Positions 5,321 to 10,005 of a stretch of 10,005 bases of DNA are shown in pieces. The translations under genes were made by a program, and so were the position numbers. This DNA comes from Litorimonas sp963922935 (GTDB lineage: Bacteria > Pseudomonadota > Alphaproteobacteria > Caulobacterales > Maricaulaceae), in NCBI GenBank assembly GCA_963922935.1, contig CAWUKE010000071.1, positions 1-10,005 on the forward strand. The letters are read 5' to 3'. Position 1 is the first letter of the stretch. Each line of letters starts with the position of its first letter. Under the pieces are notes generated by a model, which was given only the letters and a program-made list of their open reading frames with translations, searched no databases and was not told the DNA's origin.

Positions 5321-5944
5321 ATGTCATCCCGGTCCCGCTTCACGGCCACAAAGGCGCTATTCTCAATGGGCGCATTGATAACGGCCTGCGCCACGCCATC
5401 GCCACCCGCGACAGCCCCCACCGACCTGACGCCGCCTCCGGCGCTGGCTGATGAGGGCTATGTCGAGATCGTTGTGAGCGCGGATTTCCCCGGCACTCCT
5501 GAACAGGTCCGGGCTTGGCTAGATGATGGCAATAAAATCATCTATGCCATGGAAGACACGGAGAATATCTCAAGCCCGAAGCGCTTTACCCTCACAAAAG
5601 GCTCAAGCTGGACTGAAACCGGGGCAGAGCGTATCTTGGAATTTAACGATGGCCATTTCACCTTTGAACGCGTGATCACGCACAGCCCGGCCAAATTTGA
5701 CTACCAAATCTGGGGCTTCACATCGGGCACTGGCAACAATGTCGACCATATTTACGGCAAGCAGGAGCTGATCGCGGACCCGAACGGCGGGACAGACTTT
5801 ATCTGGACCTACCGCGTCATGCCCAATGCAGGCTGGAAGCGGCCCTTCGTCAGACGCTTTGTCGAAGGCGAGGTGAAAGACTTCCTGCAGATCGCGACTG
5901 ATGCGGTTGAGGCGCAGGCGGCGATTGAACTTGCAGACCGATAG
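5321..5944 (+). CDS. hypothetical lipoprotein with probable START/SRPBCC-like domain
   Basis: A 207-residue predicted lipoprotein. A lipid-attachment signal is visible: basic N-terminus (MSSRSRFTATK), hydrophobic stretch ALFSMGALI and lipobox ITAC with Cys23. After that come a Pro/Thr/Ala-rich linker (about 24-45) and one domain. The domain opens YVEIVVSADFPGTPEQVRAWLDD and ends in a long helix (RRFVEGEVKDFLQIATDAVEA). An N-terminal beta strand followed by a xTPExVxxWL helix, a beta-rich middle and a long C-terminal helix is the usual layout of SRPBCC proteins, which hold hydrophobic ligands in a deep cavity. The fold assignment is by reading and not certain. It is divergent from marR across two candidate operators, so its expression is probably MarR-controlled. 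Function unknown; carriage of a lipid or a small toxic molecule at the envelope is speculation. Confidence 0.8.
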   Translation: MSSRSRFTATKALFSMGALITACATPSPPATAPTDLTPPPALADEGYVEIVVSADFPGTPEQVRAWLDDGNKIIYAMEDTENISSPKRFTLTKGSSWTETGAERILEFNDGHFTFERVITHSPAKFDYQIWGFTSGTGNNVDHIYGKQELIADPNGGTDFIWTYRVMPNAGWKRPFVRRFVEGEVKDFLQIATDAVEAQAAIELADR

Positions 5945-5963
5945 CTGTTGCGGATCTAAATCT

Positions 5964-6398
5964 TTAATCCCCCAAAGGCGCGCCGAGCGGCGCGCCGAGG
6001 TTTCCGCTGAGGGGCTGCATGGTCAGGGGCGCGGGCTCAAAGGACGAACGAAGAGAGTCCCCTTGCTCGGACGACCAGCCGCCTGACCAGCCCCCGCGGG
6101 GCAGCGACTCCAACGGGTTCCAGCCGAGATCATTATAACCACTCTCAACCGTGGGTGTATGACTGCGCAGACGGGACAGCTCATCCCGTGCGGTATTGTA
6201 AGCGCGAAGATCATCCGCATCGGCGTCTTCGTCCAGATCAATGATGGTCCGAAGCTGTTTCACGCGAGCTTCGGCATTGGCCAGATCGCGTTGCTGGGCC
6301 TGCAGCTCAGCCATGGGTTGGCCGGCAAATTGGGTAGCCGACGGCCCTGTCGCGCAAGCCGATAAGAGAAGAGCCGCGGAGATCGGAATAAGACGCAT
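5964..6398 (-). CDS. hypothetical small lipoprotein with coiled-coil segment
   Basis: A 144-residue predicted lipoprotein that I do not recognise. A short signal peptide MRLIPISAALLLSAC ends in a lipobox with Cys15. Residues about 28-80 are charged and helical (MAELQAQQRDLANAEARVKQL, then DELSRLRS) with a heptad-like pattern, so a coiled coil is likely. The rest is low-complexity: Gly/Trp/Ser-rich (PRGGWSGGWSSEQGD), then Pro/Leu-rich, ending in a tandem GAPLGAPLGD repeat. No strong ribosome-binding site precedes ATG 6398. The gene follows ygfZ on the same strand after 60 bp and may be cotranscribed with it. It converges on the SRPBCC-like lipoprotein with 19 bp between stops. Confidence 0.7.
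   Translation of the reverse strand: MRLIPISAALLLSACATGPSATQFAGQPMAELQAQQRDLANAEARVKQLRTIIDLDEDADADDLRAYNTARDELSRLRSHTPTVESGYNDLGWNPLESLPRGGWSGGWSSEQGDSLRSSFEPAPLTMQPLSGNLGAPLGAPLGD
5977..5996. repeat. GGCGCGCC-GAGC-GGCGCGCC inverted/tandem repeat
   Basis: Two copies of the self-complementary octamer GGCGCGCC are separated by GAGC. They are both a tandem repeat and an inverted repeat able to form an 8-bp stem. They encode the GAPLGAPLG tail of the small lipoprotein. No T-run follows on the minus strand inside the gene; a short T/A tract (TTAAAGATTTAGATC) follows the stop, so partial terminator activity is possible. Confidence 0.55.
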
Positions 6399-6458
6399 GA
6401 CACGGCCATAGCATATGACGCGCCTGGGGCCTAATCCCCTGCCTTGCGACCGATCGGA

Positions 6459-7241
6459 TCAGTCGTCTGTCCCGATGACGCTACCCATCACTTGAACAGA
6501 TTTATTTCGCACCGATGGGCTTTCTGTGGCCTCTTTGAGGCGGTCGATGCGGATAAGCGCCATGGCGAGTGTCCCGTTCACGTGCAGGACTTGGCCGACT
6601 TTGCGCTCACCCGCCTTAACCGGATCGCCAACCTCTGCCGGTCCGCTCAGCACCAGCGTGCGCATGCGCTTGCGCACCGAACTCATCCGTTTCATCCGGC
6701 TAACCACCTCTTGGCCAACAAAGCAGCCTTTTTGGTAATCCACGCCGTTGAGTTGATCCATACAGGCGTCCATCGGAAACGTGCTGTTCGGGCCGTAGTC
6801 CCACTCACTATCCGGCACGCCAAGCGAGAGGCGGTGCGTGTCATAATCGGCACCAGGCGTGACGTCGCGGCGCTCCTCTGTGATCCAGCGGGTTCCGAGA
6901 GACGGCATGCGCGGATCAGTGTCGCCAGGCAACTCACCTTCCCCCCAAGCACAGTGAACGACATGGGTTTCGCTGATATCCTCGATCTCAATCGGCTCGC
7001 GCAGGCGAAACATTTTCAGCCGCTTTAACAGACCCGGCCCCATGTCGAGCGTGGTATCGAGAAGCAGATCATCGCCCTGTTCCGTCACAAAGAAATCCGC
7101 AGTGATCTTTCCTTGTGGAGTCAGGAGCGCCGAAAAGCTGACCGGACCAGACAGGCTATTGGTGATAAGCTTATCCAGCCACGGCCGGACAGTTTCGCCA
7201 GACAGTTTGAGGACGGTGCGCGGGCGGCGGATAATCGGCAT
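6459..7241 (-). CDS. ygfZ: YgfZ/GcvT-like folate-binding Fe-S cluster protein
   Basis: A 260-residue member of the YgfZ (COG0354, CAF17-like) family. These folate-binding proteins help assemble or repair certain [4Fe-4S] enzymes such as the tRNA methylthiotransferase MiaB. The family hallmark K-G-C-[FY]-x-G-Q-E is present as KGCFVGQE (residues 171-178), followed by a basic stretch (SRMKRMSSVRKRMR). The N-terminal part (LKLSGETVRPWLDKLITNSL) and TPQGKITADFFV match the GcvT-like fold. Length is within the family range; E. coli YgfZ is about 326 residues and alphaproteobacterial forms are shorter. The ribosome-binding site is weak. It lies downstream of glnA but behind a strong terminator, so it should have its own promoter in the short space 7242-7265 or depend on readthrough. 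Confidence 0.92.
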   Translation of the reverse strand: MPIIRRPRTVLKLSGETVRPWLDKLITNSLSGPVSFSALLTPQGKITADFFVTEQGDDLLLDTTLDMGPGLLKRLKMFRLREPIEIEDISETHVVHCAWGEGELPGDTDPRMPSLGTRWITEERRDVTPGADYDTHRLSLGVPDSEWDYGPNSTFPMDACMDQLNGVDYQKGCFVGQEVVSRMKRMSSVRKRMRTLVLSGPAEVGDPVKAGERKVGQVLHVNGTLAMALIRIDRLKEATESPSVRNKSVQVMGSVIGTDD

Positions 7242-7268
7242 AAGCCGTCGCTAGCGCAGATCGCGCAT

Positions 7269-7305
7269 AAAAAAAAGCCGCCCCCGGAAGTACAGGGGCG
7301 GCTTT
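7269..7305 (-). terminator. rho-independent terminator of glnA
   Basis: An 11-bp perfect stem pairs 7274-7284 (AAAGCCGCCCC) with 7295-7305 (GGGGCGGCTTT) around a 10-nt loop. On the minus strand it is followed by a run of eight T (the A-run at 7269-7276, partly within the stem). It starts 22 bp after the glnA stop. On the plus strand the T-run is short, so it mainly serves the glnB-glnA transcript. Confidence 0.92.
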
Positions 7306-7326
7306 CTTAAATGAGTCAGGCTTAGC

Positions 7327-8748
7327 CTAACATTTGTAGTAGAGGTCAAACTCAACCGGATGCGGATGCATGTTCACGCGGTGAACTTCTTCCATCTTCA
7401 GGTCGATATAGGCGTCGATCTGATCATCATCGAAGACGCCGCCCGCTTTCAGGAAGTCACGGTCGCCATCGAGGGCTTCCAGCGCTTCTTTCAAGCTGCC
7501 GCAGACTTGTGGGATGTCTTTGGCTTCCTCGGCGGAGAGTTCATACAGATCCATATCCATCGGATCGCCAGGATGGATCTTGTTTTTGATCCCGTCGAGG
7601 CCCGCCATCAGCAGCGCTGTGTAAGTCAGGTATGGGTTGCCCATCGGATCGGGGAAGCGCGCTTCCAGACGCTTACCATTGCGGCTAGCCGTCCACGGAA
7701 TACGGATTGAAGCCGAGCGGTTACGGCTGGAGTAGGCCAGCATAACCGGCGCTTCAAAACCAGGCACCAAACGCTTGTAAGAGTTGGTCGCCGAGTTGGA
7801 AAACGCATTGATCGCGCGCGCATGCTTAATGATGCCGCCAATATAGTAGAGGCAGGCATCAGACAGGCCCGCATAGCCGTCACCAGCAAAAAGCGGCTCG
7901 CCGTCTTTCCAGATCGACTGGTGAACGTGCATGCCTGTGCCGTTATCATTGTGAACCGGCTTGGCCATGAAGGTCGCCGTCTTGCCATAGGCATGGGCGA
8001 CATTGTGCACGATATATTTATATAGCTGCATATTGTCGGCCATCTTGAGGAGTGTGTCGAACTTCATGCCAAGTTCGTGCTGGCTTGGGGCCACTTCGTG
8101 GTGATGCTTCTCTGGCTTCAGGCCCAACTCTGTCATAATGGCGAGCATTTCGGTCCGCATGTCCTGCTGGCTATCAACCGGCGGGACCGGGAAGTAGCCG
8201 CCCTTTGGCCCCGGTCGGTGACCCATATTGCCACCCGTATACATCGTGCCCGTATTGTAAGGGCCTTCCGTGCTGTCGAACTCATAGCCCGTCTTGTTTT
8301 GGGATGTGTCCCAGCGGACATCATCAAAAACGAAGAATTCAGCTTCGGGACCAAAATAGACCTCGTCGCCGACATTGGCCGAACGCATATAGTCTTCCGC
8401 CGCTTTGGCTGTCCCGCGCGGGTCGCGATTATAGGCGGACCCGTCATCGGGCTCCAAAACGTCACAGAAGAGCGTCAGCGTGTCTTGCTGGTAGAACGGG
8501 TCCATTTTGGCCGTGCTGGGGTCTGGCATCAGGACCATGTCGGACTCGTTAATATCCTTCCAGCCCTCAATGGAGGAGCCGTCAAACATTGTGCCGTCAG
8601 CCATAAGGTCTTCATCGACCATGTCCGCCGTGAAGGTGACGTGCTGCATTTTGCCTTTCGGATCGGTGAAGCGCAGATCGACATAGCCGATCTCTTCATC
8701 CTTGATTTTCTTCAGGACCGCTTTGGCGTCCATCTTCTTCTCGGCCAT
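7327..8748 (-). CDS. glnA: glutamine synthetase type I
   Basis: A 473-residue class I-beta type glutamine synthetase, a dodecamer that makes glutamine from glutamate, ammonia and ATP. FDGSSIEGW is at 55-63, the metal-binding EAEFF at 135-139, HHHEVAPSQHE around 215-225, the ATP-binding loop KPVHNDNGTGMH at 263-274 and NRSASIRIP at 343-351. The adenylylation tyrosine is Tyr402 (DLYELSAEE; Tyr397 in E. coli), so control by the GlnE adenylyltransferase is expected. The usual GDNGSGMH is HNDNGTGMH here. The start at 8748 has AGGTAGGG upstream. It is 60 bp downstream of glnB, with no terminator between them, and is closed by a strong terminator. Coupling with PII is the standard nitrogen-assimilation unit of alphaproteobacteria. 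Confidence 0.98.
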   Translation of the reverse strand: MAEKKMDAKAVLKKIKDEEIGYVDLRFTDPKGKMQHVTFTADMVDEDLMADGTMFDGSSIEGWKDINESDMVLMPDPSTAKMDPFYQQDTLTLFCDVLEPDDGSAYNRDPRGTAKAAEDYMRSANVGDEVYFGPEAEFFVFDDVRWDTSQNKTGYEFDSTEGPYNTGTMYTGGNMGHRPGPKGGYFPVPPVDSQQDMRTEMLAIMTELGLKPEKHHHEVAPSQHELGMKFDTLLKMADNMQLYKYIVHNVAHAYGKTATFMAKPVHNDNGTGMHVHQSIWKDGEPLFAGDGYAGLSDACLYYIGGIIKHARAINAFSNSATNSYKRLVPGFEAPVMLAYSSRNRSASIRIPWTASRNGKRLEARFPDPMGNPYLTYTALLMAGLDGIKNKIHPGDPMDMDLYELSAEEAKDIPQVCGSLKEALEALDGDRDFLKAGGVFDDDQIDAYIDLKMEEVHRVNMHPHPVEFDLYYKC

Positions 8749-8808
8749 TTTACCCTACCTTTTCCCTAGAGGTCGTTTTGAGTTGTTATACGTTTTAATG
8801 TGTTCTGC

Positions 8809-9147
8809 TTAGAGCGAGGCGTCGCCGGTTTCGCCGGTGCGGATCCGGATGGCTTGGCTCACATCTGAGACGAAGATTTTGCCATCACCAATCTTGCCGG
8901 TTTTCGCCGCCGTCTGGATCGCTTCCAGTGCGCTTTCGACTTGGTCATCTGCCACAACCAGCTCGAGCTTGAGCTTCGGCAGAAAGTCCACGACATATTC
9001 CGCGCCGCGATAAAGCTCTGTGTGACCTTTCTGACGGCCAAATCCCTTGGCCTCTAAGACAGTCATCCCTTGCAGGCCGATCGCTTGCAGCGCTTCCTTA
9101 ACCTCGTCCAGTTTGAACGGTTTGATAATGGCTTCGATCTTTTTCAT
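8809..9147 (-). CDS. glnB: nitrogen regulatory protein P-II
   Basis: A 112-residue PII protein of exact family length. PII trimers sense 2-oxoglutarate, ATP/ADP and, through uridylylation, glutamine, and they adjust glutamine synthetase adenylylation and NtrB/NtrC activity. It opens MKKIEAIIKPFKLDEVKEAL. The T-loop (about 37-55) carries the uridylylation site Tyr51 in GHTELYRGAEY. The C-terminal TGKIGDGKIFV and the RIRTGE motif are the two PII signatures. I chose ATG 9147 rather than the TTG six codons upstream, because that stretch contains the GGAGGG ribosome-binding site (9158-9163) and the ATG gives the standard N-terminus. It is first gene of the glnB-glnA operon. An NtrC-type site lies 113 bp upstream. 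The linkage to glnA favours GlnB over GlnK. Confidence 0.97.
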   Translation of the reverse strand: MKKIEAIIKPFKLDEVKEALQAIGLQGMTVLEAKGFGRQKGHTELYRGAEYVVDFLPKLKLELVVADDQVESALEAIQTAAKTGKIGDGKIFVSDVSQAIRIRTGETGDASL

Positions 9148-9157
9148 GACTTTCGGA

Positions 9158-9163
9158 CCCTCC
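9158..9163 (-). promoter_or_regulatory. ribosome-binding site deciding the glnB start
   Basis: GGAGGG on the minus strand, 10 nt before ATG 9147. It would be inside the coding region if the TTG at 9165 were used. Confidence 0.7.
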
Positions 9164-9235
9164 AATTCTCAGTCGTGCGCCGCCCGTGCGACGCTCTCGC
9201 TGAAGAGTCGAGACCGCGCAGGCCTGTAGGATGGG

Positions 9236-9265
9236 ACTATAGGCATGACCGCCCAGTTCGCACAA
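9236..9265 (-). promoter_or_regulatory. candidate sigma-70 promoter of glnB-glnA
   Basis: On the minus strand the -10 is TATAGT (9241-9236, 5 of 6) and the -35 is TTGTGC (9265-9260, TTG matched), separated by 18 bp. It would give a leader of about 80 nt before glnB. The -35 lies inside the NtrC-type site. Confidence 0.4.
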
Positions 9266-9274
9266 GCGATGTGC
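9260..9274. promoter_or_regulatory. candidate NtrC-binding site upstream of glnB
   Basis: GCAC-AAGCGAT-GTGC fits the NtrC consensus GCAC-N7-GTGC. Further GCAC/GTGC half-sites follow at 9279-9282, 9287-9290 and 9302-9305, so a second dimer could bind less well. Its position 5' of glnB-glnA is where NtrC sites are expected in alphaproteobacteria. Confidence 0.5.
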
Positions 9275-9395
9275 GATTGCACACAGGCACGATTAAGAAC
9301 AGTGCAGACCTTTCCGGCTCGATTTGGCGCGCTTTGGCGTTGCAATCCCCAGCCCACGCGTTAAGGCCCCGGCCAAGGTTTGACCCTTGGGTCTA

Positions 9396-9453
9396 GCCTG
9401 TTTGATCCTTCGGGACTTGTTCGCGACTGCAGTTCAAGTGCTGACAAACAGGC
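9396..9453 (+). ncRNA. candidate three-way-junction RNA in the maeB leader
   Basis: An outer 9-bp stem pairs GCCTGTTTG (9396-9404) with CAAACAGGC (9445-9453). Inside are hairpin A, TCC-TTCG-GGA (9406-9415), with the very stable cUUCGg tetraloop, and hairpin B, CTTG (9416-9419) with CAAG (9435-9438), presenting a 15-nt loop that contains ACTGCAGT. No promoter was identified, so transcription is assumed from orientation towards maeB. I recognise no known riboswitch class. Confidence 0.35.
9419..9435 (+). repeat. 17-bp direct repeat, copy 1
   Basis: GTTCGCGACTGCAGTTC, identical to 9514-9530. It contains the 8-bp perfect palindrome ACTGCAGT and forms the loop of hairpin B in the candidate leader RNA. 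Confidence 0.8.
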
Positions 9454-9477
9454 AAGGTTCGCGCGTGATAACCTTGC
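9452..9477 (+). repeat. 8-bp perfect stem-loop in the maeB leader
   Basis: GCAAGGTT (9452-9459) pairs perfectly with AACCTTGC (9470-9477) around a 10-nt loop. It shares two bases with the end of the three-way junction's outer stem, so the two are partly competing. AACCTTG can also pair with another CAAGGTT at 9374-9380. No T-run follows, so it is not a typical terminator. Confidence 0.55.
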
Positions 9478-9481
9478 GACC

Positions 9482-9498
9482 GCACCGCGCTTCGGTGC
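9482..9498 (+). repeat. 6-bp perfect hairpin in the maeB leader
   Basis: GCACCG (9482-9487) pairs with CGGTGC (9493-9498) around the 5-nt loop CGCTT. It lies between the 8-bp stem-loop and the second copy of the 17-bp repeat. Confidence 0.5.
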
Positions 9499-9513
9499 CC
9501 ATCAAGACCCGCC

Positions 9514-9530
9514 GTTCGCGACTGCAGTTC
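9514..9530 (+). repeat. 17-bp direct repeat, copy 2
   Basis: Identical to 9419-9435 at a distance of exactly 95 bp, close to nine helical turns. It ends 10 nt before the maeB ribosome-binding site, so either a bound protein or an RNA pairing here could affect maeB initiation. Confidence 0.8.
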
Positions 9531-9553
9531 GGCGCTGTGTGGAGATAAAAGCA

Positions 9554-10005
9554 ATGCCAAAGCTCACCCCCCGTCCGCCTAAAAAGCCTTTCATTACCGA
9601 TGAACAGGCCCTTCGCTTTCACTCTGATCCGACGCCCGGCAAGATTTCCATGCTGCCGACAAAGCCGATGGCGACACAGCGCGATCTGTCCCTCGCCTAC
9701 AGCCCTGGCGTGGCCGTTCCCGTCAAAGCCATCGCAGAAGATATTGACCTGGCTTATGATTATACCTCCAAAGGCAACACCGTCGCCGTGATCTCTAACG
9801 GGACCGCGATCCTCGGCCTTGGCAATCTCGGTGCGGCGGCGTCCAAGCCCGTGATGGAAGGGAAATCCGTTCTCTTCAAACGCTTCGCCGATATCGATAG
9901 CTTTGACATTGAGGTTGAAGAAGAAGACGCTGAGGCCTTCATCGAATGCGTCAAACGCATCGGCAATAGTTTCGGCGGCATCAATCTCGAAGATATTGGC
10001 TCGCC
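9554..10005 (+). CDS. maeB: NADP-dependent malic enzyme (partial, 3' end outside window)
   Basis: The first 150 residues of a malic enzyme, which decarboxylates malate to pyruvate and yields NADPH. The start ATG 9554 has GGAG 9 nt upstream. Recognisable family blocks are DLSLAYSPGVAVPVKAI (residues 44-60), YTSKGNTVAVISNGTAILGLGNLG (70-93) and SKPVMEGKSVLFKRFADIDSFDIEV (97-121). The Tyr of AYSPGVA and Lys of VMEGK lie in the substrate-side catalytic region. Bacterial MaeB proteins are commonly about 750-770 residues with a C-terminal phosphotransacetylase-like domain; that part would be outside the window and cannot be judged. The gene is divergent from glnB across a 406-bp region with a possible structured leader, which would link it to carbon/nitrogen control if functional. 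Confidence 0.95.
   Translation, partial: MPKLTPRPPKKPFITDEQALRFHSDPTPGKISMLPTKPMATQRDLSLAYSPGVAVPVKAIAEDIDLAYDYTSKGNTVAVISNGTAILGLGNLGAAASKPVMEGKSVLFKRFADIDSFDIEVEEEDAEAFIECVKRIGNSFGGINLEDIGS

Larger units (their letters stand above)
9148..9553. other. 406-bp divergent intergenic region between glnB and maeB
   Basis: I see no convincing gene here: the short open frames have no conserved motifs and no ribosome-binding sites. The glnB side holds the ribosome-binding site, a candidate sigma-70 promoter and an NtrC-type site. The maeB side (9373-9541) holds an unusual density of inverted repeats and a 17-bp direct repeat. The middle (about 9305-9372) contains GC-rich sequence in which I found no clear promoter for maeB and no convincing sigma-54 (-24/-12) element on either strand. 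Confidence 0.6.

Noticed and set aside
8077..8769. 230-residue plus-strand open frame opposite glnA
   Set aside because: It is antisense to invariant glutamine synthetase motifs, and such long shadow frames are common opposite conserved GC-rich genes.
9325..9352. Sigma-54 promoter candidates around GGCGCGCTTTGGCG (plus) and TGGGGATTGCAACG (minus)
   Set aside because: The plus candidate lacks GC at the required distance. The minus one has GG-N10-GC but not the TGGC...TTGC context, and it lies upstream of the NtrC site, away from glnB.
9373..9498. Intrinsic terminator in the glnB-maeB region
   Set aside because: Several perfect stems occur but none is followed by a T-run on either strand.

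Overview
The window looks like chromosomal DNA of an alphaproteobacterium, probably a marine Hyphomonadaceae/Maricaulales-type or Caulobacterales-like lineage. This rests on the moderately GC-rich composition, the glnB-glnA pair, the Bfd/Bfr pair, the YgfZ-type folate-binding protein and the style of the proteins. The assignment is by recognition only. I see no transposase, integrase, CRISPR array, rRNA or tRNA. Most of the window is housekeeping, and the more interesting signals lie in its intergenic regions.

Layout, left to right. An HD-domain hydrolase (minus, cut by the left edge) is divergent from a small AT-richer membrane protein (plus). That gene converges on a FabH-like beta-ketoacyl-ACP synthase III (minus). 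Across a Fur-box-bearing intergenic region lie bfd and bfr (plus), the ferredoxin and ferritin cage of iron storage, followed closely by a short-chain dehydrogenase. A minus-strand cluster follows: marR, a GNAT acetyltransferase and tag (3-methyladenine DNA glycosylase I). Divergent from marR is a lipoprotein with a probable START/SRPBCC-like fold. The shared marR promoter region carries two TACGA-N3-TCGTA palindromes 21 bp apart. Next on the minus strand come a small coiled-coil lipoprotein and ygfZ, then the glnB-glnA operon closed by a strong intrinsic terminator. At the right edge, maeB (NADP-type malic enzyme, plus) begins and runs out of the window.

How the genes work together. bfd and bfr form one iron-storage and mobilisation unit, with Fur-like boxes in front of each. 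glnB (PII) and glnA (glutamine synthetase) form the nitrogen-assimilation unit. An NtrC-type GCAC-N7-GTGC site lies upstream and overlaps the -35 of a candidate sigma-70 promoter. The marR, GNAT and tag genes probably form one transcript, with MarR likely controlling itself and the divergent lipoprotein.

The strongest candidate for something undescribed is the roughly 160-bp stretch before maeB (about 9373-9541). As RNA it can fold into a three-way junction with a cUUCGg tetraloop, two further hairpins, an alternative long-range pairing, and an 8-nt self-complementary element (ACUGCAGU) present both in a hairpin loop and just upstream of the ribosome-binding site. This could be a cis-acting leader RNA. 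Alternatively, the 17-bp direct repeat within it could be a pair of operator sites.
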